Shown here: piece after piece, positions 46,129 through 54,554 of the stretch
How the letters are laid out: each line of letters begins with the position of its first letter
Position numbering within the stretch: position 1 is the first letter of the stretch
Assembly (NCBI RefSeq): GCF_001426195.1
Contig: NZ_LMRS01000012.1
Location: 62,001 to 126,000 of the forward strand
Reading direction: 5' to 3'
Length of the DNA stretch: 64,000 nucleotides
From: Sphingomonas sp. Leaf339
GTDB taxonomy: Bacteria > Pseudomonadota > Alphaproteobacteria > Sphingomonadales > Sphingomonadaceae
Notes under the pieces: generated by a model
What the model was told of the DNA's origin: nothing
What the model saw: the letters and a program-made list of their open reading frames with translations, nothing else
Databases searched by the model: none
Translations under genes and position numbers: made by a program

Positions 46129-47190
46129 TTACATCCTCAGCGCCCGGTCGTAGCCGGTCAGTTCGAGATAGCCGCGCCCGCCCCGCGTCCGCACCGCGCC
46201 CTCCCAATAGACCGGCATACCGCCACGGCGGGCGTCGAGTTCCTGCGCGGCGAACATCGGGGTCAGACGAAATCGGGCAATGCGGCCGTCCAGGCGGAGG
46301 CTGACTTCCTGTGATACGGGATAGACAGCGCCGGTGGCGCTGCTGCGCCACGTCGCAAGCGGCCGGAACGCCACGTCTTGTGGCCCCAGGGCGGTGATGT
46401 TCCCATTCGGCCGCCGGAGCGCACCGCCGGCCCACAGCGTGCCGCCTCCCTTACGCCGAATGCGGAATGCCATCAGAGCCGAGCCGTCATCGAAGTTCAG
46501 GCCCGTCCAATCCCACCCCTGCGCATCTGGCGCGAGATAATCGGATGACCATTCGCGATCGAGCCATGCCTCGCCCGTCACCGCAACGATCCGGCCGCCG
46601 CGTCTAACCTTTCCTGCCACGCGCAGATGCGGAACCGAATAATAATAGCTCGCCTGTTGTGGCTGTGGTCCCTTGCGGCTGTAGCCGCCCAGCCCCTGCG
46701 GCAGCGGCGGTTGCGTGGGGCGGAAATCCAGCGACAGCGCAAAACCGTCTGCTGCGACGCGTGTAGCCCAAACGCCATTGGCGGCACGGTGCAGGCGCCA
46801 GTCGCGGATCGCGATGTCGGCGTCACCAATCCGAGCAGACGCGAGGCCAAAGCCTTGGCGCGCGGCGCGCTCGCCGTGGAGCAGGCGACCGGTGGCGGGA
46901 TCGGATAGGGCCGCGTGGGCAAACAGCACCTGCCGCGCGGCGAACCGGCTCGGGTTCGCCTGATCGACCGGTGGACGGGTGCGGAAGAAGGTTACCTGAA
47001 AGCCAAGGTCCTTGCCGTCGTCGGTCCGTAGCCAGCCGGTGACGTACCACCATTCGGTCCGGAATGTGGGATGGGCGCCGTGGTCAGCGGGAAAGCTGAG
47101 CACTATGCCGGGGCGCACCACAGGGAAGGGTACCGCAGCGGGTGCCGCGACGGCGACAGCGGCAAGCCAAACCGGAAGCATTGCGCGCAT
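46129..47190 (-). CDS. AttH/CrtC-like lipocalin-domain protein
   Basis: Exported protein of 353 aa with a signal peptide (MRAMLPVWLAAVAVAAPAAVP) and the double-lipocalin AttH fold shared with carotenoid 1,2-hydratase CrtC. Characteristic blocks are FRTEWWYVTGWLRTDDG near 43-59, LGFQVTFFRTRPP, LFAHAALSDP, YYYSVPHLRVAGKV and GEAWLDREWSSDYL. AttH is the substrate-associated component of AttEFGH transporters. The ATG at 47190 shares one base with the permease stop (TGATG), a strong coupling signal. No carotenoid genes are adjacent, so the transporter-linked reading is preferred over a CrtC hydratase. Confidence 0.85.
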   Translation of the reverse strand: MRAMLPVWLAAVAVAAPAAVPFPVVRPGIVLSFPADHGAHPTFRTEWWYVTGWLRTDDGKDLGFQVTFFRTRPPVDQANPSRFAARQVLFAHAALSDPATGRLLHGERAARQGFGLASARIGDADIAIRDWRLHRAANGVWATRVAADGFALSLDFRPTQPPLPQGLGGYSRKGPQPQQASYYYSVPHLRVAGKVRRGGRIVAVTGEAWLDREWSSDYLAPDAQGWDWTGLNFDDGSALMAFRIRRKGGGTLWAGGALRRPNGNITALGPQDVAFRPLATWRSSATGAVYPVSQEVSLRLDGRIARFRLTPMFAAQELDARRGGMPVYWEGAVRTRGGRGYLELTGYDRALRM

Positions 47191-49718
47191 CACCAATCCT
47201 CTCGCACCGACTGCACTGCATCCCGTGCAGTGGCGCGGCGGCCCGCCAACACCGCCGTGGCCGCTGCTGCCCCGGTCAGCGCCGCCGCGACGCCGAGCAG
47301 CGTGCCCACCGGCACTTGCGTCGTCATCGTCCAATTGAACGATTGCGGGTTGATGACGTGGATCAGCACCTGCGCCAGCACCAGACCGAGCCCGATCCCG
47401 GCCAGCGCGCCAGTCAATCCCACCATTGCTCCTTCCGTGGCGACCATCGCGCCGAGCTGGCGGCGCGTTAGCCCGAGATGGCGGAGCATGCCGAATTCAC
47501 GCTCGCGCGCGATCGTCTGGGCGGACATCGTCGCCGCCACTCCGGCCAGCCCGACCAGGATCGCCACCGCCTCCAGCAAATAGGTGACAGCGAAACTGCG
47601 ATCGAACAGCGTCAGCGCCAGCTGGCGGAGGGTTGCGGGCTGAGTCAATTCAACCTGCCCGCGCAGGGAAGCGGGCAGGCATGCGGTCATCGCCTCGCCG
47701 ATGGCGACGGCGTCGCTGCCGGGGGCAAGCATCGCCGACGCCTCGTCGCGCCCCGTGTCGCCGGTCAGCCTTTCATAATCGGCCTCGTCGATCAGTACCG
47801 CGCCTGCCTGCCGCCCATAGTCGCGCCAGACGCCTGCAACGATGAAGTGCGTGCGGCCCGCGATCGGAAGCGAGATCGTCTCGCCGGGATCCCAGCCATA
47901 GAGCCGCTGCGCAGGCTCCGACACCCACACCGGCAGCGCGTCGGCTGGTAGCGGCGGCGCTTGCTCGATCAGGACGAGCAGCGGATCACGGCCGTCGCGC
48001 TCCGGCCGCGCGATCAAGCTGATCGGTGGGCGGTCGGCGGCGATCGTCAGTGGCAATTGGCGGCTGAATGCCAGCCGCTCGACGCCGGGCACGGCGGCCA
48101 GACGCGCCCGCGTCGCAGGGTCGAAACTCGCGCCCGCCACGGTATGCAGATAGAGGTCGGCACCCAGCACCTGCCCCAGCCAATCGTCCACCGCGCCGCG
48201 AAAGCTGGTGACCATCGTTGCCATCGCGATCATCAGCGCGGTGGAGGCGACGATACCGCAGAGCGCGGTTGCCGCCTCGCCTGGCGCCCCGTGGAGGTGG
48301 CGAATGGCCAGCTGCGCGGGCACGCTGCCGCGCGTCCGCCGGGCGAGCGGGGCAAGCAACGCACGCGCGAACCACGGCACACCAGCGACACCGCCGGCCA
48401 GCATCAGCGCCATCCCGGCAAAACCGAACAGCGGAAGTCCACCCACCGCGGGCAGCAATGCACAAGCTCCGCCGGCAGCCAGCAGCGCCGCCGCCGGCCA
48501 CCATGCGACCGGGCGCCGCGGATCAAGGACGTCACCCGCATTCTTCAACGCGGCGGCGGGCATGGCCCGGGCTGCTGCACGGGCGGGGATCACGCTGCCG
48601 AGAACGGCGGCCAACAGACCGAGCGCGAAGAACCCGGCTGCCGCCATCGGCTGAAACACTACGCTGGACGTGCCGCCGCCGAAATACCCTGCTCCCAGAT
48701 CACCGCCGAGCCAGTGGAGCGCCGCCCAGGCGAGACCGTAGCCGATTGCGAGCCCGGCAACCGCGCCGACGATTCCGATTGCCAACCCCTCGACCACCAC
48801 CGCCGCAATGACGCCGCCACGCGGCATCCCCAGCGTGCGCAGCAACGCGAACGCGCGCTGACGTCGCGCGACCGACAGCGATTGCGCCGAATAGACGAGG
48901 AAGCCGCCCGTCAGCAGCGCGACCAGCGCCAGCATGTCGAGATTGACGCGATAGGCGCGCGACAGCGCGGACCCCTGCGCCCCGCGCGCCTCGGCGGTCG
49001 ACTGAATGGCGTCGTCGGGAAGGAGCTTGGCCAGTGCTGCCTCGGCCATTTGGCGGTCCGACAAGGACAGGTCGATACGATCGATCTTGCCGAGCCGGCC
49101 GAACCGCCACTGCGCCGCGGCGATATCCATCACACCGATGGTCGCGTCCGCATCGGCGGCAGGCAACGTGCCGGCAATACGAAGCGGTACCGTTCTGCCA
49201 TTGGCCGTGACATCCACGCGCGCGCCGATCGTAACACCTGACTGCACAAGTGCAGTGCGCGACAGAAACAGCGCTGCCTCGTCGAACACGACAGCACCAC
49301 TGGCATCGGGACCGCGGGGCGGTAGCCCGACCAGAGACGGCGTCACCGCCCCTGCGCGGATGACATCGAGCCCGAGTAACGTCAGCCGCGCCTTGCCGAT
49401 CCGGGCATCCAGCCGCACGACCGGGCTGGCGTCGGCAACGCCGGCGGCACGCGCTACCGTCGGATAGAGCCGCTCGTCGATCCCGAGTGGACTGGTGGCA
49501 CGCACGGACAGCTCGGCTGCGCCATTCACACCGCGCACCGCGCCGTCGAACGAGGCAAGCGCCGATCCGTTGACGAGATGAACGGCGAACCCGAGTGCTA
49601 CGCCAACCGCGATCGCCACCGCGGTGGTGAGAAAGCGGGCAGGGTGAAAACGCCACTCGCCGCCAATCAACCAGCCAAGCGCGAGCCGTGCCGACAGCAG
49701 GCCGGGTTCAGCGGCCAC
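47190..49718 (-). CDS. FtsX/MacB-like ABC transporter permease (AttF-AttG fused form)
   Basis: Large permease of 842 aa with two FtsX-type halves. Hydrophobic segments occur near 30-52 (FLTTAVAIAVGVALGFAV), 262-280, 310-340 (AVVVEGLAIGIVGAVAGLAIGYG), 360-380, 405-450, and again in the last 200 residues (VTYLLEAVAILVGLAGVAATM, GAMVGLTGALAGIGLGLVLA, LLGVAAALTGAAAATAVL). Two periplasmic domains lie between. The length suggests AttF and AttG joined in one chain. The start is GTG at 49718, overlapping the ATPase gene by 11 nt. Such transporters move lipids or envelope components without crossing both membranes. Confidence 0.88.
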   Translation of the reverse strand: MAAEPGLLSARLALGWLIGGEWRFHPARFLTTAVAIAVGVALGFAVHLVNGSALASFDGAVRGVNGAAELSVRATSPLGIDERLYPTVARAAGVADASPVVRLDARIGKARLTLLGLDVIRAGAVTPSLVGLPPRGPDASGAVVFDEAALFLSRTALVQSGVTIGARVDVTANGRTVPLRIAGTLPAADADATIGVMDIAAAQWRFGRLGKIDRIDLSLSDRQMAEAALAKLLPDDAIQSTAEARGAQGSALSRAYRVNLDMLALVALLTGGFLVYSAQSLSVARRQRAFALLRTLGMPRGGVIAAVVVEGLAIGIVGAVAGLAIGYGLAWAALHWLGGDLGAGYFGGGTSSVVFQPMAAAGFFALGLLAAVLGSVIPARAAARAMPAAALKNAGDVLDPRRPVAWWPAAALLAAGGACALLPAVGGLPLFGFAGMALMLAGGVAGVPWFARALLAPLARRTRGSVPAQLAIRHLHGAPGEAATALCGIVASTALMIAMATMVTSFRGAVDDWLGQVLGADLYLHTVAGASFDPATRARLAAVPGVERLAFSRQLPLTIAADRPPISLIARPERDGRDPLLVLIEQAPPLPADALPVWVSEPAQRLYGWDPGETISLPIAGRTHFIVAGVWRDYGRQAGAVLIDEADYERLTGDTGRDEASAMLAPGSDAVAIGEAMTACLPASLRGQVELTQPATLRQLALTLFDRSFAVTYLLEAVAILVGLAGVAATMSAQTIAREREFGMLRHLGLTRRQLGAMVATEGAMVGLTGALAGIGLGLVLAQVLIHVINPQSFNWTMTTQVPVGTLLGVAAALTGAAAATAVLAGRRATARDAVQSVREDW

Positions 49719-50403
49719 GTCGTTCCGTCAGCCCGTCTGCGCCCAGCGTCAGCACCCGGTCGGCGACGGCAGCAGTCGCATCGGAATGCGTGACCATCAC
49801 ACCTGCCGCGCCATTGTCACGCACCGCAGCGGCGAACAGCGCCAGCACACGTGCAGCAGTGTCGGGATCAAGGTTGCCGGTCGGCTCGTCCGCCAGGATC
49901 AGGGCGGGGCGGTGTACCAGCGCACGCGCGATGGCGACACGCTGGAGTTCGCCCCCCGACAGATCGCGCGCATAGCCTTCGCCGCGATCACCCAAGCCTA
50001 CCGCCGCCAGCATAGCGCGGGCGCGTGCCTCCGCCGCCACTGCGTCCGGCGACACCAGCGCGAGCGGCAGGGCAACGTTCTGGAGAAGCGTGAGATAGGG
50101 TAAGATGTGAAACGCCTGGAAGACGAAGCCGATGCGCTCGCGGCGCAGCCGCGTCCGCGATGCCTCGTCGAGCGTGCCCAGCACTATGCCGTCAATGGCG
50201 ACACTGCCCGCGTCGGCATCATCCAACCCGGCGAAGATGTTGAGAAGGGTCGATTTGCCGACCCCTGATTCGCCGATGATAGCGACCAGCTCGCCTGCGC
50301 CGACATGAAGATCGAGCGATCGGAACAACTGCCTCGGTCCCGGCACCGATTTGGCCAGAGCGCGCACGTCGAGGAGGATCGGTTGGCTACTCACGGATAT
50401 CAC
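49708..50403 (-). CDS. LolD/MacB-type ABC transporter ATP-binding protein
   Basis: ATPase of 231 aa. Walker A is IGESGVGKSTLLN near residues 43-55, signature LSGGELQRVAIARALVHRP near 142-160, Walker B LILADEPTGNLD, and the H-loop VMVTHSD. The residues match lipoprotein and macrolide-type exporters. The frame begins with GTG at 50403, with another GTG at 50394 and no strong ribosome-binding site, so the start is uncertain. It opens a four-gene unit with permease, AttH-like protein and methyltransferase, tightly overlapping. Confidence 0.92.
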   Translation of the reverse strand: MISVSSQPILLDVRALAKSVPGPRQLFRSLDLHVGAGELVAIIGESGVGKSTLLNIFAGLDDADAGSVAIDGIVLGTLDEASRTRLRRERIGFVFQAFHILPYLTLLQNVALPLALVSPDAVAAEARARAMLAAVGLGDRGEGYARDLSGGELQRVAIARALVHRPALILADEPTGNLDPDTAARVLALFAAAVRDNGAAGVMVTHSDATAAVADRVLTLGADGLTERRGR

Positions 50404-50583
50404 GTGGGGCAGCTATCGCCCGGCTGCAACGTCGTACGCGCCCCCTTGCAACCTGGGTCAATCCGAACATGGGTCGGAAGACATCTGGCATGGCGTGAAT
50501 TAGCGGTCGCATGGAAAAAAACAGAAGAAGACTACGCACGTCTGAAACTGGATCGGGTCGACGCCAGCACATCAATATGTGCC

Positions 50584-50621
50584 CCTAAGCCTCTGTCGTG
50601 CCGACACAATAGAGGCTTAGG
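50584..50621 (-). terminator. inverted repeat downstream of the frameshifted small gene
   Basis: A perfect 11-bp inverted repeat (CCTAAGCCTCT / AGAGGCTTAGG) has arms at 50584-50594 and 50611-50621 with a 16-nt loop. It lies 19 nt beyond the end of the minus-strand small gene. Long loop and no U-tract, as at 6351-6390 and 31332-31374. Confidence 0.5.
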
Positions 50622-50639
50622 TTGAGCAACCGGGCGGGC

Positions 50640-50965
50640 TTACGTGCTACCCGGTGTTCCGCCGTCGATGTCTTCGCCTGCATTGCCGCCCCCGGCGCCC
50701 GACCCGCTTCCGTGAACCTCGCCGGTTTTTGCATCGACCCAGCCACGTTTGCCGGTCTCCGGTGGAATATCCCGTTTCTCGGTGTGTGCCTGATCGGTGG
50801 TGTCGTGGCGGGATGGGTCGCCCGTCAGCGGATGGCCGCTTGGATGTTTGCGACCCTCCTCCTCTTCACGTTCCCCTGTCCGGAATAGCCGGTCGGCTGG
50901 TCGAACGCGTTGTCGCTGGAGTGGGCAGCATGGCGGGCGTCAGGTTTGCTTGGAACGGTCATCAT
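50640..50965 (-). pseudogene. frameshifted small hydrophilic gene
   Basis: An ATG at 50965 with a good ribosome-binding site (AAGGAGAAC) begins MMTVPSKPDARHAAHSSDNA and continues to GYSGQGNV, then reads into basic residues and stops at 50825 after 46 codons. In another frame, a stop-free run continues from about 50860 to a TAA at 50640: EEEEGRKHPSGHPLTGDP, then RDIPPETGKRGWVDAKTGEV, then HGSGSGAGGGNAGEDIDGG. The two halves join into about 108 residues if one base is restored in the purine run AAGAGGAGGAGGG at about 50854-50866. The fused product is acidic, polar and Gly-rich, similar to small hypothetical proteins I recall in sphingomonads. A real mutation, programmed slippage or a sequence error are all possible. 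Confidence 0.5.
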
Positions 50966-51292
50966 GTTCTCCTTGGATGCAGAACAGTTGCTACGTGTTG
51001 GACGTTCCAGCGTTCTGGTTGCGCGACCGTGTTGAGCGTATCTCCATGGCGTCGAGCATCGCTGACGCTGCGGCGTAGCGGGTGTTTCGATCGGTAGAGG
51101 CGCCAGGATGAAGTTCCGCTTGTTGAGGAACCTCCATCGTCTCTGACCATCGTCGCAGGGAAAAACCTGAGCGCAGGCTTGTTACCTTACCACCGTCGCC
51201 ACTGCCGCGCGGCGCGCTGTGGGTCGTGTCTGCCAAGACAAATAAGACTATCGCACAAGGCGACCGAGGAAATTGAACCCTCCAACTTTTGG
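50966..51292. other. 327-bp stretch without a supported gene
   Basis: It lies between the start of the frameshifted small gene and the end of the EAL gene, both on the minus strand. Open frames here (for example 50991-51359 and 50962-51150, minus) overlap one another, lack good ribosome-binding sites and resemble nothing I know. The stretch should contain the promoter of the small gene and the 3' end of the PYP operon transcript. I see no clear hairpin terminator. Confidence 0.5.
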
Positions 51293-52096
51293 CTAATCTG
51301 GCAAAAACGCCTGCGGCAGCGCTCCTATTGCGGGTCGGGCGAGGAGGTATCCCTGGCACAGACGGATACCAATCTCTCGCAGTGTCTGCAGTTCGGCAGC
51401 GGTTTCGATGCCTTCAGCGATACATTTCACGCCGAGAGCGTCCGCGATCTGGACGACACCAGCGACGATCGTCCGCCGCGCTGATGACGTGTCGATGCTG
51501 CGGATGAGCGCCATGTCCAGTTTCAGCATGTCCGGCTCAAGATCCGCCAGGAGACCGAGGCCTGCATAGCCGGCACCAAAATCGTCGATCGCGGTGGTGA
51601 ATCCGCGGGCGCGATAGGCTTCGATGATGCGCCGGACGTGCGGTACATTTTGCATACGCTCGTCCTCGGTAAACTCGAACATCAACCGACCGGGGTCAAA
51701 ACCGACGCGATGTGCGGCAGCCAGCGATGCCCTGATGCAGGCATCCGGTTCATAGACCGCGTTCGGCATGAAATTGATCGACAGCTTCGCATCATCGTCA
51801 GGCGCGAACAGTCGGCCAGCCAGCTCGATCGCGTTCACCCGGCACGTTTGGTCGAACTTGTAGATCATGTCCGGACCGACACCGGCCATGACGTCTCCTG
51901 CCGATTGTCCGCCGACCCCGCGGACGAGTGCCTCGTAGGCAAATACCGAACCTGTCCGGATATCGAAGATCGGCTGGAACGCCATCGTGATGTCAAACGG
52001 CAATGGCGAACTTGTTCGACAGCCGTGGCAGACGTCGCTCGGCATCGCGCGCCTGGATCGTTCGACATCCGCGGCGGATATTGGCGAGTGTATCAT
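51293..52096 (-). CDS. EAL-domain cyclic di-GMP phosphodiesterase, last gene of the PYP operon
   Basis: Stand-alone EAL protein of 267 aa predicted to hydrolyse c-di-GMP to pGpG. The EAL motif is FAYEALVRG near residues 52-60. The metal and catalytic residues are in SINFMPNAVY near 109, FEFTEDER near 140, IDDFGAGYAGLG near 168-179, KLDMALIRSID near 190-200, and CIAEGIET near 225, all apparently intact. The sequence resembles the EAL half of BLUF-EAL photoreceptors, but there is no BLUF domain; the 35-residue N-terminus has a CHGC pair. The start overlaps the coumarate-CoA ligase stop by 4 nt (ATGA), so it is coupled to the PYP operon and is the likely off-switch of its c-di-GMP signal. Confidence 0.92.
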   Translation of the reverse strand: MIHSPISAADVERSRRAMPSDVCHGCRTSSPLPFDITMAFQPIFDIRTGSVFAYEALVRGVGGQSAGDVMAGVGPDMIYKFDQTCRVNAIELAGRLFAPDDDAKLSINFMPNAVYEPDACIRASLAAAHRVGFDPGRLMFEFTEDERMQNVPHVRRIIEAYRARGFTTAIDDFGAGYAGLGLLADLEPDMLKLDMALIRSIDTSSARRTIVAGVVQIADALGVKCIAEGIETAAELQTLREIGIRLCQGYLLARPAIGALPQAFLPD

Positions 52097-53259
52097 ATCC
52101 AGTCTTCCAGTTTACCCATCATATTACGCGGCAAGGTGTCGCCGAACCTCAGGCTGCAAGGCCTTTCCGGCGGAGACAATCGAGCAGCGGCAACGCGTGT
52201 GATAGTTGCAGTAAGTGCGGTCGGCTGATGATCGCCATCCGGCACGATGAAGGCCTTTAATCGACCATTTGAATGGAGCCTGACCGCCGCGTCGGCCACG
52301 CCATCGATTTGGCGTAAAACGTCGGCAACGCGTCCGGGCCAGACATTATGGCCCCCGACCTGAACGGCACCATCGCGCCGACCGATAGGACGAAGGCGGC
52401 GCTCGCCGATGCGCTCGACATGATCGGGAAGCCCCTGACAGCGCCCGTGCTCATCACCGAGTTGCCAGTCGCCGTCGCCATGGGGTAGCAGGCGCCAACG
52501 GGGCAGCAGGTCATACGCCGCCGATGGTAACTCGCGCATGGCGATGCCGCCTGTCTCCGACGAACCGTAAATGTCGAGCAACCTGGCAAGACCGCGTGCC
52601 AGCAGGTCGGTCGCTAGACCCTCATCCAACGGCCCGGCGGAGCTGATCCCGACGACATCCGCAGGAAAGAGGCGGGTCATCCGCAACATAGCCTGCCACT
52701 GGTCGGGTACGGCGATAACGAGATCGCCCGCAGTGAAATCCAGAGGTGTGCCGATCGCGCGGGCGACGACGGGGATGTCGAGGACAGTCGGCAGGATTGC
52801 CGTCCAGATCACACCATAGAGGTGATGGCCCGGCACCAATGCCATGACCCGGCGCCGGCCGGGAACCTGCGTGGCCAGGAACTGCGCCTCCCGAAGCAGA
52901 TCGTTGACGGCATGAAGGCAGGGCCGGGCACTACCTGTCGATCCGGATGTCGCGACCGTGATCTGCCCATCGCCAGCAGCATGCCGACGCATGACCAGAT
53001 CGACCCACGCCCCGACCAGGCGGGGAGGCTCGGGGCCGAGCAAGCCGTCGTCCAATCCGAATGTCTCGGCCAGCGCGCCGATCGCCCCCAGTTGCTCGAT
53101 CGAATCCAGTCCAAGTCCCTCGTCACCGATCGGCAGTGTCTCGGACCAGTCGTACGAGTGAGGCAGCGGCGGCTCGATGGCGCGCAGCCGCCGCACCTCG
53201 GCGGCGACGATGGCGCACGCCATCCGGCGCGCCGCGGTGCGGCAAAGCGGCAAGGTCAT
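52093..53259 (-). CDS. 4-coumarate:CoA ligase of the photoactive yellow protein activation family
   Basis: Adenylate-forming enzyme of 388 aa, predicted to activate p-coumarate to its CoA thioester, which then loads the cysteine of PYP. The P-loop is VATSGSTGSARPC near 102-114; then YGSSETGGIAMREL near 230, the hinge GRRDGAVQVGGHNVWPGR, and the C-terminal catalytic lysine in LPRNMMGKLEDW. The N-terminal 90 residues contain GLGLDSIEQLGAIGAL with Ser53, like an acyl-carrier motif; this resembles what I recall of the PYP-type ligases and is shorter than plant 4CL (about 540 aa). The ATG at 53259 overlaps the cyclase stop by 4 nt; the longer frame to 53382 lies inside the cyclase gene. Position between PYP-cyclase and EAL supports the assignment. 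Confidence 0.9.
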   Translation of the reverse strand: MTLPLCRTAARRMACAIVAAEVRRLRAIEPPLPHSYDWSETLPIGDEGLGLDSIEQLGAIGALAETFGLDDGLLGPEPPRLVGAWVDLVMRRHAAGDGQITVATSGSTGSARPCLHAVNDLLREAQFLATQVPGRRRVMALVPGHHLYGVIWTAILPTVLDIPVVARAIGTPLDFTAGDLVIAVPDQWQAMLRMTRLFPADVVGISSAGPLDEGLATDLLARGLARLLDIYGSSETGGIAMRELPSAAYDLLPRWRLLPHGDGDWQLGDEHGRCQGLPDHVERIGERRLRPIGRRDGAVQVGGHNVWPGRVADVLRQIDGVADAAVRLHSNGRLKAFIVPDGDHQPTALTATITRVAAARLSPPERPCSLRFGDTLPRNMMGKLEDWI

Positions 53260-54545
53260 GCGGCCTCGGCGTGGCAATGATAGACGCGATTTCTTCCCGC
53301 CCGTTTGGCCGCATAGAGGCGTTCGTCGGCCAATTTGATCAGCCCGTCGATTGATCCACCGGCCTCGTCCAGCGTCGCGCAACCAAGGCTCGCGGTTGCA
53401 TTCAACACGCCATCCGGCGTCTGGATGGACAGGCCGGCGATCGCCTTGCGCATCTCCTCGGCGAGCCCGAGCGCCTGGTTATGATCGTAACGCGGCAGTA
53501 GCGCCCCAAACTCTTCGCCGCCCAGCCGAGCGAAAATGCCGCGTGGTGGCAGCATTCCGGCACAGACCTCGACGACCCGGCAGAGCAGGGCATCACCCAC
53601 CGGATGACCATGGGTATCGTTGACCGCCTTGAAATGATCGAGGTCGATGACGATCAGCGAGAGCGATTGCCGCAATTCGCGCCAATGTGCCTGCTCGCGC
53701 TCCATGACCTGGCTGAAGTGTCGGCGGTTCGATGCACCGGTCAGGTGATCGCAGGTCAGCAGACGGCGCATATCCTCGGCCGCAGCTTCGCGCCGCGGCA
53801 CATCCCGCAAGACGACGGAAAAGCCAGTCGGAAGTGCCGAATCCTTTTCCGATCGTGCAACGACAAGGCGTTGACACCAATATCGGCTGCCGTCGGCACG
53901 CTGTTGCCATCCCTCCTGAAGATGCCAGCCGTCCCGTCCGGCGATCTCAACCTGTTCCATCAGCCGCAGGTCGCCGCCCGACGCATCGGTTTCGAGAACG
54001 TCTGCCAGGTTGCGTCCGATCGCCGTGGAGCAATCATGCCCGGTTTGCCGCGTGAAGCAGGCGTTGGTGGATGTGATCGCTCCATCCGGGGTGATGGCGA
54101 GTGCTGCATACTCGTTCACACCGTCCAGCAGCGTTGCGAACCAGGTGTCCGCTTGGCGCAATCGTTCCTCCTGAACGACTTGTTGGCTGATGTCGGATAG
54201 CGTCACCATCAGGCGATCCGCACCCAGTTTCACCATCGTGCAGGCAAGGACCTTGGGCACTTGCGTCCGCCGGCTTGGTCCAAGATCGACGAAGATTCGG
54301 TGGCCGTCAGTGATCCGACCTGTGGCGGGTCCAAATGCGGCGGCAAGGCTTCGAAGCTCGGGCGCATGCTGTTCGAGAGCGGCGAACAGATTACCGGCGT
54401 CGCGTGCCCCCGCAAGCGGCATAAGATGCTGCATCGCGTGCGGGTTCATGAGCACGATCTCGCCCATCATATTGCATTCGATCAGCCCGACGGGGCAGGC
54501 ATAGAGGAACTCGAGTAGCTGTTCCTCGCCTGACGTGTCACTCAT
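53256..54545 (-). CDS. PAS-PAS-GGDEF diguanylate cyclase of the PYP operon
   Basis: Soluble signalling protein of 429 aa. PAS-like domains lie near residues 10-115 (LLEFLYACPVGLIECNMMGE) and 130-250 (WFATLLDGVNEYAALAITPDG, then a WHLQEGWQQRADGSRYWCQR PAC-like end). GGDEF lies near 260-425 with CDHLTGASNRRHF, the metal block VIDLDHFKAVNDTHGHPVGD and active-site RLGGEEFGALLP near 338-349. The allosteric I-site is absent: the four residues five positions before GGEEF read PPRG, not RxxD, so product inhibition is probably lost. It begins 9 nt after pyp and overlaps the ligase by 4 nt. No membrane segment, so PYP in the cytoplasm could contact it directly. Confidence 0.93.
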   Translation of the reverse strand: MSDTSGEEQLLEFLYACPVGLIECNMMGEIVLMNPHAMQHLMPLAGARDAGNLFAALEQHAPELRSLAAAFGPATGRITDGHRIFVDLGPSRRTQVPKVLACTMVKLGADRLMVTLSDISQQVVQEERLRQADTWFATLLDGVNEYAALAITPDGAITSTNACFTRQTGHDCSTAIGRNLADVLETDASGGDLRLMEQVEIAGRDGWHLQEGWQQRADGSRYWCQRLVVARSEKDSALPTGFSVVLRDVPRREAAAEDMRRLLTCDHLTGASNRRHFSQVMEREQAHWRELRQSLSLIVIDLDHFKAVNDTHGHPVGDALLCRVVEVCAGMLPPRGIFARLGGEEFGALLPRYDHNQALGLAEEMRKAIAGLSIQTPDGVLNATASLGCATLDEAGGSIDGLIKLADERLYAAKRAGRNRVYHCHAEAA

Positions 54546-54554
54546 GATCGGCCC

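Noticed and set aside
46129..47190. carotenoid 1,2-hydratase (CrtC)
   Set aside because: The fold is shared, but coupling to an ABC ATPase and FtsX-type permease fits AttH; no carotenoid genes are nearby.
50991..51359. 122-codon minus-strand frame upstream of the small gene
   Set aside because: It runs into the EAL gene end, lacks a ribosome-binding site and resembles no protein.
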